This document shows positions 34,804 to 44,600 of a stretch of DNA of 64,000 nucleotides, piece by piece. Positions within the stretch are counted from its first letter, which is position 1. Each line of letters starts with the position of its first letter. The stretch is from Planctomycetaceae bacterium (GTDB lineage Bacteria; Planctomycetota; Planctomycetia; Pirellulales; Pirellulaceae), in contig PBNZ01000004.1 of the NCBI GenBank assembly GCA_002723275.1, forward strand, positions 157,917 through 221,916, read 5' to 3'. A model generated the notes under the pieces. It made no database searches. It was not told where the DNA came from and saw only the letters and a program-made list of their open reading frames with translations. A program made the translations under genes and the position numbers.

Positions 34804-36764
34804 TACAACGAAGCTCTTGTCGGTTCGAAGGAGGATACATGTGTCTGCGGAGACGGCAAATCTGAAACTGACCTACCAAAGTCGTCGATGTACATCCGCA
34901 TCCACACTTCTAGTGTCATCAGGGTCCACAGCTCGCGAGCACAATTCCTGCGAGCCTGAGTGTGGTCGTCGATCATCTTTTCAATGACGGGTTGGTGAAA
35001 CAGATGTCGATCGATAGTTCTGGAATCACAGAGGATTTCACGTAGCTTGGAATTCCAGGTTGTTCTCAGCCACCGTGCCAGCGGAATCGAAAAACCTCGT
35101 TTCGGTCGATTGAGAAATTCCTTTGGCAGAAGATCTGCAGCCACTTTACGCAGCAGAACTTTAGAACTCCGCAGGCCTCGCAACTTCACCGAATCCGGAA
35201 GACTGGCCACCCACTGCACGAGATGGTGATCGAGAAATGGGGAGCGGACCTCAAGTGAATGAGCCATGCTCATGCGATCAACTTTGACCAGCATATCACC
35301 CGCTAGTTCTCCGCGTGTCGCGACGTTCAATAGGCGGCTCAAGCGCGTAATCCCATTTCCCTCGTCGTAAAACGCTTGCAGCCGTGAAGTATCAGAAGCC
35401 AACAAGGCGGCTTTCATTTTCGAATCGCAGTAGAGTTGTTCCCGGATATCGCGCTTCATCTTCGCAGCCCAATGGGCGTATCTTGCAAGCGGATCCTGTT
35501 CGGCAACGCGAACAAATTCCTGCAGCACGCGACCGCGATTCCGATACTCGTCACCGGCAGAATTCAGGAAGCGGGCACCCCACTGGGTGAGCTTGCGGAA
35601 TGGATACGGGAATTGCCGAAACCATTCCGCTGCTTTATCGGCGGCAAAAATGTCGTATCCCGCAAATAGTTCGTCTCCTCCGTCACCTGAAAGCGCGACG
35701 GTGACTTGCTCACGAGCGATCCGTGCCAGATGGTACATCGGAAACGCTGAACTATCGAAGAACGGTCCATCATGATGTTGGATCAACGGTTCCAAACATG
35801 ATTCAATATCTGGTTTAACAATGTGTTCACGGTGATGTGTCCCGAACAATTTGGCGACCTGCCGAGCAGCTGCCAGCTCCGAATAGTCTGCCTCATCGAA
35901 TCCGATAGAAAAAGTTCTGAGTGGCGAATTACTCTCTCGACTAAGCAGCGCAACAAGGGTTGCCGAATCAAGTCCGCCACTCAAGAAAACGCCTACCGGA
36001 ACATCACTTACCATTCTCCGCATCGCGGCTGTACGGATACGATCTGTCGCCTCTTGCACAAGTCGGTCGTCAGCAGCGATACGAGTCGTTCGGTCCAATT
36101 GCCAATAAGCGCGTGTCGTTAATCGGCCATCCTCGTAAGTTAGAACAGATGCGGGAGGCAACTGCCACACACCTTCGAATACAGTCGCCGGAGCGGTCGA
36201 CGTTCCCAAGGTCAGCATTTCATCGATAGCCGAATAGTTGGGCTCTCGGCGGACGACCGGATCCTGAAGAATCGCCTTTATTTCAGATCCGAACCGAAAT
36301 GCTTCGTGGTCCGCCTGATAATACAACGGCTTTACTCCCAAACGATCGCGCACCAATAGCAAACGGTTTTGCAGATGATCCCAAAGAGCAATGGCAAACA
36401 TCCCATCGAGATGATCGACAAAAGCATCGCCGTATTCTTCGTATAGATGAACAATCACCTCGGCGTCGCCCTGCGTCCGGAAGCGATGACCCTGTCTTTT
36501 GAGCTGATCGCGCAATTCCCGATAGTTGTAAATCTCACCGTTCAGAAACGCGAAAACGGTCTCGTTCTCATTACGGATGGGTAATTGGCCTAACTGAAGA
36601 TCAATCACCGCTAACCGTCGCACCCCGAAGCTGGCAACGTCATCCTGCATCAAGCCAATCTCGTCCGGTCCGCGATGCTCAAGCGCTGCGCACATGGATT
36701 CGACCACCCGTCGTTGATTCTGGGTGATACGATGTCGCGCGACGATGCCAGCGATTCCACACAT
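34803..36764 (-). CDS. asparagine synthase-type glutamine amidotransferase of the exosortase locus
   Basis: A 653-residue protein that starts MCGIAGIV, with Cys2 as the glutaminase nucleophile. The class II amidotransferase domain (FLNGEIYNYRELR, RDRLGVKPLYY) spans about residues 2-200. The ATP-pyrophosphatase domain follows, with FLSGGLDSATLVALL near 260 and SGDGGDELFAGYD near 355. Close relatives of AsnB are common in exosortase and exopolysaccharide loci, where they are thought to amidate a sugar acid rather than make asparagine; that role is inference here. Nine bases separate it from the upstream glycosyltransferase. Confidence 0.93.
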   Translation of the reverse strand: MCGIAGIVARHRITQNQRRVVESMCAALEHRGPDEIGLMQDDVASFGVRRLAVIDLQLGQLPIRNENETVFAFLNGEIYNYRELRDQLKRQGHRFRTQGDAEVIVHLYEEYGDAFVDHLDGMFAIALWDHLQNRLLLVRDRLGVKPLYYQADHEAFRFGSEIKAILQDPVVRREPNYSAIDEMLTLGTSTAPATVFEGVWQLPPASVLTYEDGRLTTRAYWQLDRTTRIAADDRLVQEATDRIRTAAMRRMVSDVPVGVFLSGGLDSATLVALLSRESNSPLRTFSIGFDEADYSELAAARQVAKLFGTHHREHIVKPDIESCLEPLIQHHDGPFFDSSAFPMYHLARIAREQVTVALSGDGGDELFAGYDIFAADKAAEWFRQFPYPFRKLTQWGARFLNSAGDEYRNRGRVLQEFVRVAEQDPLARYAHWAAKMKRDIREQLYCDSKMKAALLASDTSRLQAFYDEGNGITRLSRLLNVATRGELAGDMLVKVDRMSMAHSLEVRSPFLDHHLVQWVASLPDSVKLRGLRSSKVLLRKVAADLLPKEFLNRPKRGFSIPLARWLRTTWNSKLREILCDSRTIDRHLFHQPVIEKMIDDHTQARRNCARELWTLMTLEVWMRMYIDDFGRSVSDLPSPQTHVSSFEPTRASL

Positions 36765-36773
36765 GACTGAGTC

Positions 36774-37868
36774 TTAGCTCGTACCGAGTTCCCCGTAGAG
36801 TTTCAAAGTTTGTTCCACGCACTTTTGCCAACTAAAGTCAGCAGCGCGAGCGATGCCGTTTTCAGACATCCGTCGCTGCAAGTCCTGATCGCCAAGCACT
36901 CGTTGAATTTCAAATACAAGCTGATCGACATCGGTGGCATCGTGATAAACCGCCGCGTTTTTCGTCGTTTCGGGAATCGAAGTCGTGTTGGCTGCAACGA
37001 TTGGCAAGCCACACGCCATGGCTTCCAGCAACGTGCTGCTGAGCCCCTCATGAAAAGATGGGTGCAAGAGCATCTGAGCGCGGTTATAGAACATCAACAG
37101 TTGCTCTGGATTCTGTCGACCGAGAAACAAAACGCGTTCGGAAATCCCGAGGGTATCCGTCAACTTTCGTATGCGGTCCGCCTCAGCCGTCAAATCATTT
37201 CCAGCAATGACGAGCTGGAGTCCATCATCAGCCAGACGTTGAAACGCTTTCACTGCTGTGATGAGGTTTTTGACAGGCAACACATTTGCAACACACAGCA
37301 GGAATGAACGATCGATACCACATCGCCTCAGTCGATTCACATCATCCTGATCCTGGGGAATGGCTCGAAAACGCGGATCCACACCGTTGTGAATTGTGTG
37401 AACTCGCTTTGCGGGTACATTCAAGTACTCGATTAAACCCCTGCGAACATATTCCGACACTGCGATGAGTGCATCGGCTTTTCGATAGACATGTTTTGCG
37501 GCCCGTCCCCAATAGATCTGGTCCATCATTTTCTGCGGATATTGCCCCACAAATTGACCGACGGCAGGCACCCGGTAAATCGATCGAATGGGGCAACGAA
37601 TTGGTCCGACATGTTTGAGACTGTGATAGATGTCATACCGACGTTCGGCCAACGTCTGAGCGAGAACCGTTTGGGACCACTGAAATTCCAACAGCCGATT
37701 TCGAAACGGCACCTTTACCCGTGGACGATTCCGATGTTGATCGCGATGGGTCACGACATCGATAGAAACTCCCCTGATTTTTTCAGGAAGATTTTCAAGA
37801 AACGCCTCGATGACGGTGCTCGCACCACTACGAGTCGTATACCGTACGTCCAAACAAATATTCATCAT
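36774..37868 (-). CDS. GT4-family glycosyltransferase
   Basis: About 364 residues from ATG 37868. The GT-B fold shows SGASTVIEAFLENLP near the start, a mid-domain VHTIHNGVDPRFRAIP near residue 165, FLGRQNPEQLLMFYNRAQ near 255 and the donor-binding HPSFHEGLSSTLLEAMACG near 280, a retaining GT4 signature. It should add one sugar to the lipid-linked repeat unit on the cytoplasmic side. A GTG at 37883 is in frame but would overlap the upstream epimerase by 10 bases. Sugar specificity cannot be read. Confidence 0.92.
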   Translation of the reverse strand: MMNICLDVRYTTRSGASTVIEAFLENLPEKIRGVSIDVVTHRDQHRNRPRVKVPFRNRLLEFQWSQTVLAQTLAERRYDIYHSLKHVGPIRCPIRSIYRVPAVGQFVGQYPQKMMDQIYWGRAAKHVYRKADALIAVSEYVRRGLIEYLNVPAKRVHTIHNGVDPRFRAIPQDQDDVNRLRRCGIDRSFLLCVANVLPVKNLITAVKAFQRLADDGLQLVIAGNDLTAEADRIRKLTDTLGISERVLFLGRQNPEQLLMFYNRAQMLLHPSFHEGLSSTLLEAMACGLPIVAANTTSIPETTKNAAVYHDATDVDQLVFEIQRVLGDQDLQRRMSENGIARAADFSWQKCVEQTLKLYGELGTS

Positions 37869-37873
37869 CGGGT

Positions 37874-38857
37874 CTAGAGCCACCCCTGCTGGCGATACCA
37901 GGTGGCGGTACGTTGCAAACCAGTTGCTAGATCAATGCGGGGTTGAAACCCCAACTCGGACACAGCCTTGGCGATATCAAAGGCACGATTCTTCACGAAA
38001 AACTCAACCCTCCTTCGATGAAGTGGAGGTTCGATGGAGAGACTGCGGCAACACGTTTCACAAAGATAAGCGGCCAGCCAAAGCGGCTGGTAGGGCCAAT
38101 GTCGTGGACGCAGTTTCACTCGTGTGACCTGCGCCACATGCCGAGTCAGCTCGTTCAAGGTGACATACCGTTCACCGGCGATAATGTAGGTCTCACCAAT
38201 GGCCGTTGCTTCTTCACCACAACGAATAAATCCGTCCACGAGGTCATCGATGTATACCAGGTGCAGCAACGTTTTGCCGCTCCCAAACATACGAAACTTT
38301 CGCGATTTGATCATTCGAAACAATTTGAGGAAGCGTCGATCACCGGGCCCGTAAATGCCGGCAGGTCGAACAATCGAGGCAGGCAAGCCCTCCTGGATAT
38401 AGCGTTGCACGATGTTTTCGCCGGCCAATTTTGTTTCTTGATAGATATCCCCGGGCTGAAGCGGCGCAGACTCATTCGCCGGCACTGCCTGCACGTCACC
38501 GTGAACACCGATCGTACTGCAGTGCACAAACCGCTCAACCTGATGACGCTGGGCCGCGGCGAGGAGGTTACGAGTTCCCTCAACATTGATTTCCCGATAC
38601 ACATCATCGCTGTGTCGAGCTGATCGATAAAGCGCCGCCAGGTGAAAAACACGATCAACGCCGGCGACTGCACCGTTCACTGCCGCCACATCACAAATAT
38701 CACCTCGTATCCATTGGATATTCGGATGTTGAAGTTGTTCAACGTTACGATGAGATCGCACTAACGCGCGTACGGAATAGCCGCGTTGAGCAAGAGTCCG
38801 GGTCAAATGACTGCCGGTAAATCCCGCTGCACCCGTGATCAATACCGTTTTACTCAT
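37874..38857 (-). CDS. NAD-dependent sugar epimerase/dehydratase (extended SDR)
   Basis: A 327-residue extended SDR. The Rossmann motif ITGAAGFTGSHL is at residues 7-18, the catalytic Tyr-Lys pair in YQETK near residue 143, and RPAGIYGPGD near 167. It likely acts on a nucleotide sugar or a lipid-linked sugar for the polysaccharide; specificity is unknown. Start ATG overlaps the upstream GT4 stop by four bases (ATGA). Confidence 0.9.
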   Translation of the reverse strand: MSKTVLITGAAGFTGSHLTRTLAQRGYSVRALVRSHRNVEQLQHPNIQWIRGDICDVAAVNGAVAGVDRVFHLAALYRSARHSDDVYREINVEGTRNLLAAAQRHQVERFVHCSTIGVHGDVQAVPANESAPLQPGDIYQETKLAGENIVQRYIQEGLPASIVRPAGIYGPGDRRFLKLFRMIKSRKFRMFGSGKTLLHLVYIDDLVDGFIRCGEEATAIGETYIIAGERYVTLNELTRHVAQVTRVKLRPRHWPYQPLWLAAYLCETCCRSLSIEPPLHRRRVEFFVKNRAFDIAKAVSELGFQPRIDLATGLQRTATWYRQQGWL

Positions 38858-40041
38858 GCCAACACCGTCTCTTCATCGGCTGTCGCAGGTCTCAACTGCA
38901 TCTTCAATTCCGCATAAAAATTATCGATGGTCTCAAGCGCCGCGTCGGGACAAAAGTGATCGCGCACGTATTGCTGAGCACGTTTCCCCATGGCAATCCC
39001 TTCTGCCGGACAATCGAGCACTTGTGAAATCGCCTCCGACATCGAATTCACATTCGGAGACACCATGACCGCAACGTTGTCCGATAACACCTGCGAATGT
39101 GAAGGGATTTGTGTCGCAACGACTGGGGTTCCGGAATCCAGGTACGAATAGATCTTCATCGGTGTATTGCGTCCGTTCAGTCGCGGTGACACCAAAACAT
39201 CCGCCCGCTTCAAATAAGACATCAACATCGACAAATCGCAGACTCCCAACAAATGAGTTCTGCGGTCGATACCCACGTATCGAGCATACTTGCGATATCG
39301 GGTAACGTCCTTTGGCGATCCTCCACAGATCACCAGACGTGCATGAGGGTGGATCACCTGAACCTTCGCAAATGAATCTAGCAAAAGGTCAATGCCCTGG
39401 TACGACTGTAGATTGCCGACATACATAATGATGGGTCCATCAAGTGACTCCAGGACTGCGGGAGCTTCCGCATTCGCGTCCGAAAGCAAACTAAAGTCTT
39501 CCACTCGAACGACGATCGCATCTTTTGCGTACCGTCGGGCGAGATCTTCTAAAGACTTGCACATCGTCATGACACCATGACTGCCGGCAATCATGACAGC
39601 CTCAAATCTCTGCGCGAGGGGGATCAGCGATCGCGCGACTGGAACGGTGTCCGCAAGTTGTTCCGGCAAGGAAGAATCCATATCGTAGACGTAGGGAATG
39701 CCAAACCGTTTTTTGAGGAGCCACGCGATAAAGACAGATTCCTCAATCGCGTGAATCACATCCCAATTTTGCTTCCGACAAAGTTGCCAAGCCGTCACGA
39801 GCATCACCACATCACAGATAAGCTTCTTAATGGAAAATCCAGGTGGTATACCCTTGACCCATGGTATTCGTGGAATCCGATGGATTTGACAGCGGGGCAA
39901 GTCCACATCTGTACCTTCATGCAGGGTAAGCAAGTCAACCTGATATCCTCCCTCAGACAATCTTTCCAATAGCAACTTCGTTGCTATTGGAGTGCCTCTA
40001 AGTTGAAAGAACGGCTGAGGAGCCAGTACCAGAACTCTCAA
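38854..40041 (-). CDS. GT4-family glycosyltransferase
   Basis: I set the start at TTG 40041, where GAGGAG lies eight bases upstream and TTGA overlaps the upstream methyltransferase stop; the frame stays open to 40143 but that extension lacks an SD. The 395-residue protein then begins with RVLVLAPQPFFQLRGTP, a typical GT4 acceptor-domain start. Further marks are WDVIHAIEESVFIA near 105, VLVSPRLNGRNTPMKIYSYL near 310 and a SGTPVVAT segment near 330. It should transfer a sugar to the growing repeat unit in the cytoplasm. Confidence 0.9.
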   Translation of the reverse strand: MRVLVLAPQPFFQLRGTPIATKLLLERLSEGGYQVDLLTLHEGTDVDLPRCQIHRIPRIPWVKGIPPGFSIKKLICDVVMLVTAWQLCRKQNWDVIHAIEESVFIAWLLKKRFGIPYVYDMDSSLPEQLADTVPVARSLIPLAQRFEAVMIAGSHGVMTMCKSLEDLARRYAKDAIVVRVEDFSLLSDANAEAPAVLESLDGPIIMYVGNLQSYQGIDLLLDSFAKVQVIHPHARLVICGGSPKDVTRYRKYARYVGIDRRTHLLGVCDLSMLMSYLKRADVLVSPRLNGRNTPMKIYSYLDSGTPVVATQIPSHSQVLSDNVAVMVSPNVNSMSEAISQVLDCPAEGIAMGKRAQQYVRDHFCPDAALETIDNFYAELKMQLRPATADEETVLA

Positions 40042-40811
40042 GAGTCGTCTCCTCGGTTGCGGTGTGAAGTTGCGTATCGTCGGGCAAGCAGAAACCCAGG
40101 GGATCCCCATCGCGAGGTGAGTCCGAGTTTTCGAAAAGTCCATTCAGATAGCGAGGAGAACAATCTAGTTTTCAAGGCGCGATGAATGGCCATTGGCAAG
40201 AAGAATTGCTTTGTCCGACTAGAAATATCAAATCCGTTCGCGCCAAAGCTTTGCACAAGTTCTTCGCAGGACAATGTCTGAAACGGCCTCGCATCCTTTT
40301 CGATCGCCTGCTTCACGCCAAATAATTGACGATGACATCGATTGAAACTGTTGTTTTCGGGATAGTCGATGATCACGCCATAGCGTGAGACACGGCAAAG
40401 TTCCTTAATCAATAACGGCCATTGCTTCAGGTGTGCCATTAAACGTAGCGCCACGACAACATCGAATGTTTCATCAGGAAACGGCAAATTCAAGAGATCA
40501 CTTTGCACAAAAGCATATTCCGAGGCGCGGAGCGATTGTTGCAGCAACAGTTCGCAAGATGCGTCACTTCCGACAACGGTTACTTCGTATCCTTGACGAA
40601 CGAGTGGAATTGCCGCCTGGCCATGGCCACCGCCAACATCGAGCACGGTGTTCGGCTCACACTGCGACATATAATCCAACAGATGCAACGTTTGACGTTC
40701 AAGAAAGTAACGGCCTACCGACCCCGAAAAGCGACGACGGTACTCAATGGTCGACGACGCGATATCCGGTGCGCCGCGTTGTACACCGCGAATTTGTTTC
40801 GTGAGATTCAT
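40038..40811 (-). CDS. SAM-dependent class I methyltransferase
   Basis: A 257-residue protein with an intact motif I (VLDVGGGHGQAAIPLV near residue 57), motif II acid GSDAS near 80, and FPDETFDVVVALRLMAHLK near 110. It probably methylates a sugar, lipid or phosphate of the polysaccharide. Its ATG overlaps the stop of the FAD oxidoreductase gene by four bases (ATGA), and its own stop overlaps the TTG start of the following GT4 gene by four. No membrane segment is seen. Confidence 0.88.
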   Translation of the reverse strand: MNLTKQIRGVQRGAPDIASSTIEYRRRFSGSVGRYFLERQTLHLLDYMSQCEPNTVLDVGGGHGQAAIPLVRQGYEVTVVGSDASCELLLQQSLRASEYAFVQSDLLNLPFPDETFDVVVALRLMAHLKQWPLLIKELCRVSRYGVIIDYPENNSFNRCHRQLFGVKQAIEKDARPFQTLSCEELVQSFGANGFDISSRTKQFFLPMAIHRALKTRLFSSLSEWTFRKLGLTSRWGSPGFLLARRYATSHRNRGDDS

Positions 40812-42310
40812 GATGTTTGAATGGGCGATTCGCCAGATGCAGCGACCGTTGTCGCCTCAGATAACGATCCCATGACTGCTCCGGCGGCGGACAATGATTC
40901 CCCGCAGAAACTCAAGCCAGTCAGGTCGGCAACTTCGACCAAATCTTGTCGTCGAAAACTTGCCTCCCTACCCCACTCTGTTCTGCGTAGCGTCAAATCG
41001 GATAGCTGTCGGACAGCCTCTTGCCGGCAAAGCGTTTTAAGGGTTTCCGCGAGTCGCTGCCTTGGAATCACTCGATTCGGGTGATAGGCAGACCAGTCAA
41101 AATTCTCATACTCAACGGGGCCGGGATCACGTCGGCGTGTCGCCTGGGGTGCAATTCGGTGAAGCGTCTTCCGAGCGAGCCGATGCGCTGTGGTGTACTT
41201 CATATTTCTCACCGTGATCAGTCCACTCTTACCATCGCGGGTCATCTGCGTATGGATCTGATCAGGGAGCCTTGGAATACGCTCTCCGCGACGACTCACA
41301 GGGAGTGCGCCCGACTCGACGCCCACAATGTTATCTCGTTCAAATTCAGCCTGCGGAAAGATTCGATTAAGCTGTTGAACACACTCGATCAACTGATTTG
41401 ACGAGGGCTGGGAAGACCTGTCGGAATGTTCCGTGGCAAAGTGAAACGTGCCCGCGACAAGGTGACCGTTTCGAGGGGTTAGCAGAATAGTGTTATCGCC
41501 CGCTTGTCTTCCTCGACCCACCAAGATCACATCTTCTAACACGGGTTTTCGAAGAACGAGATTCACCGCCAGCGATTGAGGACTCCGCGGTAGCCGTGAC
41601 TGCACAACTTCGCAGCCCGGTATCCGTGCCGCTCCGCAATTCACGACGAATGGTGCTTCAAAGTGATACTCAGTCCCGTGTTCCACGTCGTGTGCGTAGA
41701 CTCCTCGTATTCGACCGTCTCGATGATCCAGGCGATCGACTTGCGTGTAATTCACACAGGCGTTACCGAGCAGGCAGGATTGTTTCAACAACTGAATGAG
41801 AATCCGCGCCGGACTCATCATTACAACCTCTTCCCAGTCGACGAAATTAGCGGCATCAGTCCCGGTCATTTCCCGATAAGCACGGTGATAGTTCGCTCGT
41901 CTGCTGTCCATCTCAGTAGTCTCGGTTCCACCCCTGGTGAGTCCCCATGTCGAAACGCGATAGACTCCCTTTAGCGCACGTGCGGCAAGGTAATCACCCA
42001 GGCTGTTTTCAATCGGGTAAAGACAACGCACGCTCCGCGTATAGCGTGGAAAACGTCGTGCGAACCAGGCCTGTTCCGCACAGGACTGTCGACAGGCCCG
42101 CAGTTGCAGGCGAGACAGATATCGGATTCCGCCGTGCAGTATTCGCAAAGAGTTAGAGCTATTTGCATGGCCAAAGTCACCAGCCTCTAGCAGGATAGCA
42201 TTGAGGCCGTATAGCGTAGCTTCGTGCACCATACAGGCACCGCTGATGCCACCACCAATGACGATCAGATCAAAGCGATGTTTTTCGGGAATGCGGCCGA
42301 GGCCTGTCAT
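40808..42310 (-). CDS. GlpD-like FAD-dependent oxidoreductase
   Basis: A 500-residue flavoprotein. The N-terminal dinucleotide motif VIGGGISGACMVHEA is followed by LLEAGDFGHANSSNS and LRILHGGIRYL, the signature of glycerol-3-phosphate dehydrogenase (GlpD). The C-terminal part has GLITVRNMKYTTAHRLA and further FAD-contact residues. In an exopolysaccharide cluster it may oxidise a glycerol-phosphate or sugar-alcohol substituent; that is inference. The ATG at 42310 shares one base with the stop of the upstream gene (TGATG) and is preceded by GGAGA. TTG 42313 is less likely. Confidence 0.85.
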   Translation of the reverse strand: MTGLGRIPEKHRFDLIVIGGGISGACMVHEATLYGLNAILLEAGDFGHANSSNSLRILHGGIRYLSRLQLRACRQSCAEQAWFARRFPRYTRSVRCLYPIENSLGDYLAARALKGVYRVSTWGLTRGGTETTEMDSRRANYHRAYREMTGTDAANFVDWEEVVMMSPARILIQLLKQSCLLGNACVNYTQVDRLDHRDGRIRGVYAHDVEHGTEYHFEAPFVVNCGAARIPGCEVVQSRLPRSPQSLAVNLVLRKPVLEDVILVGRGRQAGDNTILLTPRNGHLVAGTFHFATEHSDRSSQPSSNQLIECVQQLNRIFPQAEFERDNIVGVESGALPVSRRGERIPRLPDQIHTQMTRDGKSGLITVRNMKYTTAHRLARKTLHRIAPQATRRRDPGPVEYENFDWSAYHPNRVIPRQRLAETLKTLCRQEAVRQLSDLTLRRTEWGREASFRRQDLVEVADLTGLSFCGESLSAAGAVMGSLSEATTVAASGESPIQTS

Positions 42311-43098
42311 CAAGGTCTCCGAGTACGAAGTTTGAATTGCTGTGTAATCATGGTGACGAGCGAGTCATATTGACCCCATCGCCTGGGTGAAGACTTGAGA
42401 TTCTGTAGCGCTCTGATCAGAGACGATTTGGGACGATCCAGATAAAACGGCTCATCTAATTGCGACCCGAGGCGACCGACGGTACGTTCAGCACCTCGAA
42501 TCGGTAGCGGATCGCTGCCGTGCAACCAACGAGCGTTTTCTCGAATCCCCTCTGACAACCCGGATGACAGCCACTGAGTTCGTCCCGCAATGTCTCCTAA
42601 GAACACATCGTCGCTTTGGCTATCATCACGAAGAAAACGATGCAACGCTTGCCGGCGTGAAAAACACCACTTGCCAACTCCCCATGGAATTACGGGAATG
42701 GCGTTAGACGACAGCACGTCGTCGACTGTTTGGGAAAGTGTTCTTTTGTGTTGTAACGGGACATCCGTACCCAACGCGAGAAGTTCAAGCCCTTCGGCAG
42801 TCGTGACCTGACGCGACGCCAGAAGAATTAACGGAAGCCGACCTTCTCCTCGCACCATGAGAGATTCACTCTCACCGGATTCAACCAACTCCCAGGATCT
42901 CGTCTTTGATTCGGCGGCATCTCGAAATGGCTTGAGAGGATGTCGCACAGCATGACATGAAGCAATACACAAGCATCCTATGGATCGAGCCGTTGTTGTT
43001 GACAACCTGCGAAATGCTGTCCTGACAAAGTTGTCAACATCGAACAACGAATAAAAATGTCCGTGGGTATCGATGGTGATCGTATCGGCAGCAGCCAT
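42310..43098 (-). CDS. protein of unknown function with THGH motif (PHP/amidohydrolase-like start)
   Basis: From ATG 43098 the protein has about 262 residues. It begins ADTITIDTHGHFYSLFDVD, a beta strand followed by Thr-His-Gly-His, as in metal-dependent PHP or amidohydrolase folds. Later, VIPWGVGKWCFSRRQALH (near 155) and FLGDIAGRTQWL (near 185) are distinctive but unfamiliar to me. The longer frame to 43218 would overlap the upstream GT39 gene, so I use 43098, 20 bases after that stop. It is followed, with a one-base overlap, by the GlpD-like gene, so the two products may act on the same substrate. Confidence 0.7.
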   Translation of the reverse strand: MAAADTITIDTHGHFYSLFDVDNFVRTAFRRLSTTTARSIGCLCIASCHAVRHPLKPFRDAAESKTRSWELVESGESESLMVRGEGRLPLILLASRQVTTAEGLELLALGTDVPLQHKRTLSQTVDDVLSSNAIPVIPWGVGKWCFSRRQALHRFLRDDSQSDDVFLGDIAGRTQWLSSGLSEGIRENARWLHGSDPLPIRGAERTVGRLGSQLDEPFYLDRPKSSLIRALQNLKSSPRRWGQYDSLVTMITQQFKLRTRRP

Positions 43099-43118
43099 TA
43101 TTGGAGTGGAAACTCGCA

Positions 43119-44600
43119 CTATCGGGGACAGTATGTGTAAATCGCGACTTGATTGCGGCGATGGTCGTATCGAGGTGTTTCGATCGTCCGCATCAACCGG
43201 AAGTTTTGAGCGATCCATCGTTGGACATCGTCTTGAAACTGCCGACGATCCTCACGAGACACGAGAAAGAGTTCACGTCCTGTCTGTTCGGCAATCTTGA
43301 GTTGATCCAACAGCTCGTTCTGAATTGGTCCCGCCGAACGGCTTGGCGGCGTCGACCAATCGGCCAACGTATGCAATTCGTATAGCTCGGAATTCTGATT
43401 GGCGTAGTAGCGATACAACTCGTGCGCCGTGCAGAAGACAATGGGATTGTCCGCGTCACAATTCTCCACGAACGCAACGGCCGATCGGTAATCACAATGG
43501 TTACCATCGCTCAAAGTCGAAAGAGCCATGGGCACGTTCATGACCAGGATGACAGCGGCCAACACAACACGTTGTGCCCAGAATGCCAACTGTGAGTTGA
43601 TCTGGTACCAGCCGAATCCAGCTAAGACAAACAGCGATGGTGTCGCCGCCAACAGGTATCTTGGTGCAACTCCTCCTCCGATCGGCGAGAGCACGAGCAA
43701 GGGGGTCATTGCGAAGAATAATAACGAAGCAAAAAAGCATTCGGTCGTTTGCCACTCGCGTAAGGGTTTCATTAAGGGCAACAGGCCAAGCGCCCAGACT
43801 TGTAAGCCAGTGAAAATCAAAAATCCCATGACCAAATGGGACAACGAATAATTTCCATATCTTCCGTGGGGCGCCTGATACCACCCCAGAAATGCATCTC
43901 GCACCAAGAATACGAGCAGACAAATCGCGGCTCCGCCCAGCAGACAGATGGGCAACCAGAACCGCCGCAAGATTTGCAACGACTGTCGGGGATGACGTCG
44001 GACGGCAGCCATGAAAAAGGCGACAGCCCCGGCCGGGAAGAGGACGACAGCTGTCGTATGAGCGGCTGTCGCAAGTCCGGCTGATCCGATCGCCGCCCAC
44101 AACCATCGCCAGCGACCTTCCTGCAGGAAACCGTACAAGAACAAAGTGGCCGCCAGAGATAACAAGACGACCAGTGAGTAAAAACGTCCAAATTGTGACA
44201 GCTGAAAATACCAAGGATTGGCGGCCACCAGTATCGCCGTACAGACCGCAATCTGGCGACTTATATAGCGACGGACCAATCCATAGGTCACTGGAGCAAG
44301 CAGCCCAGCGGCGATTGCCGCCGGCAAACGAATTGCCAGCAGATCGGGGAGCCCGCTCTTCAATAGACCATGGCAGATCAAATAATACAGCGGCTTCTCA
44401 TACCCGAAGATCTGCAGGAGGGTTTGCGAAGAATCTCGGAGTGTGTAGATCTCATCCAGGTCCAGCGACCAACGCGGTGCGAGGAGCACATAGATGACCG
44501 CGGGCAAGCCAAGCAATAGGTACCACGCGACCCCAAACAACTGAGGCGTACCTACCTTGCTCGACACCGGCTGTTCGACTTTTTGCAGGGGCTTCAGCAT
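43119..44600 (-). CDS. GT39/PMT-2 type membrane glycosyltransferase
   Basis: A 493-residue protein with about ten or more membrane helices. After the first helix comes SLDLDEIYTLRDS near residue 48, the acidic Asp-Glu motif of the first periplasmic loop of the PMT_2/ArnT-like family, and then EKPLYYLICHGLL. These enzymes use polyprenyl-phosphate sugars on the outer face of the membrane. The two GT2 proteins encoded just upstream are polyprenyl-phosphate-sugar synthase-like and may supply the donor (inference). Its ATG overlaps the upstream stop by seven bases. A soluble-looking C-terminal part follows from about residue 385. Confidence 0.88.
   Translation of the reverse strand: MLKPLQKVEQPVSSKVGTPQLFGVAWYLLLGLPAVIYVLLAPRWSLDLDEIYTLRDSSQTLLQIFGYEKPLYYLICHGLLKSGLPDLLAIRLPAAIAAGLLAPVTYGLVRRYISRQIAVCTAILVAANPWYFQLSQFGRFYSLVVLLSLAATLFLYGFLQEGRWRWLWAAIGSAGLATAAHTTAVVLFPAGAVAFFMAAVRRHPRQSLQILRRFWLPICLLGGAAICLLVFLVRDAFLGWYQAPHGRYGNYSLSHLVMGFLIFTGLQVWALGLLPLMKPLREWQTTECFFASLLFFAMTPLLVLSPIGGGVAPRYLLAATPSLFVLAGFGWYQINSQLAFWAQRVVLAAVILVMNVPMALSTLSDGNHCDYRSAVAFVENCDADNPIVFCTAHELYRYYANQNSELYELHTLADWSTPPSRSAGPIQNELLDQLKIAEQTGRELFLVSREDRRQFQDDVQRWIAQNFRLMRTIETPRYDHRRNQVAIYTYCPR

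Noticed and set aside
40042-40143. N-terminal extension of the GT4 gene at 38854
   Set aside because: The GT4 fold begins at the TTG 40041, which has GAGGAG eight bases upstream; the extension lies inside the methyltransferase gene.
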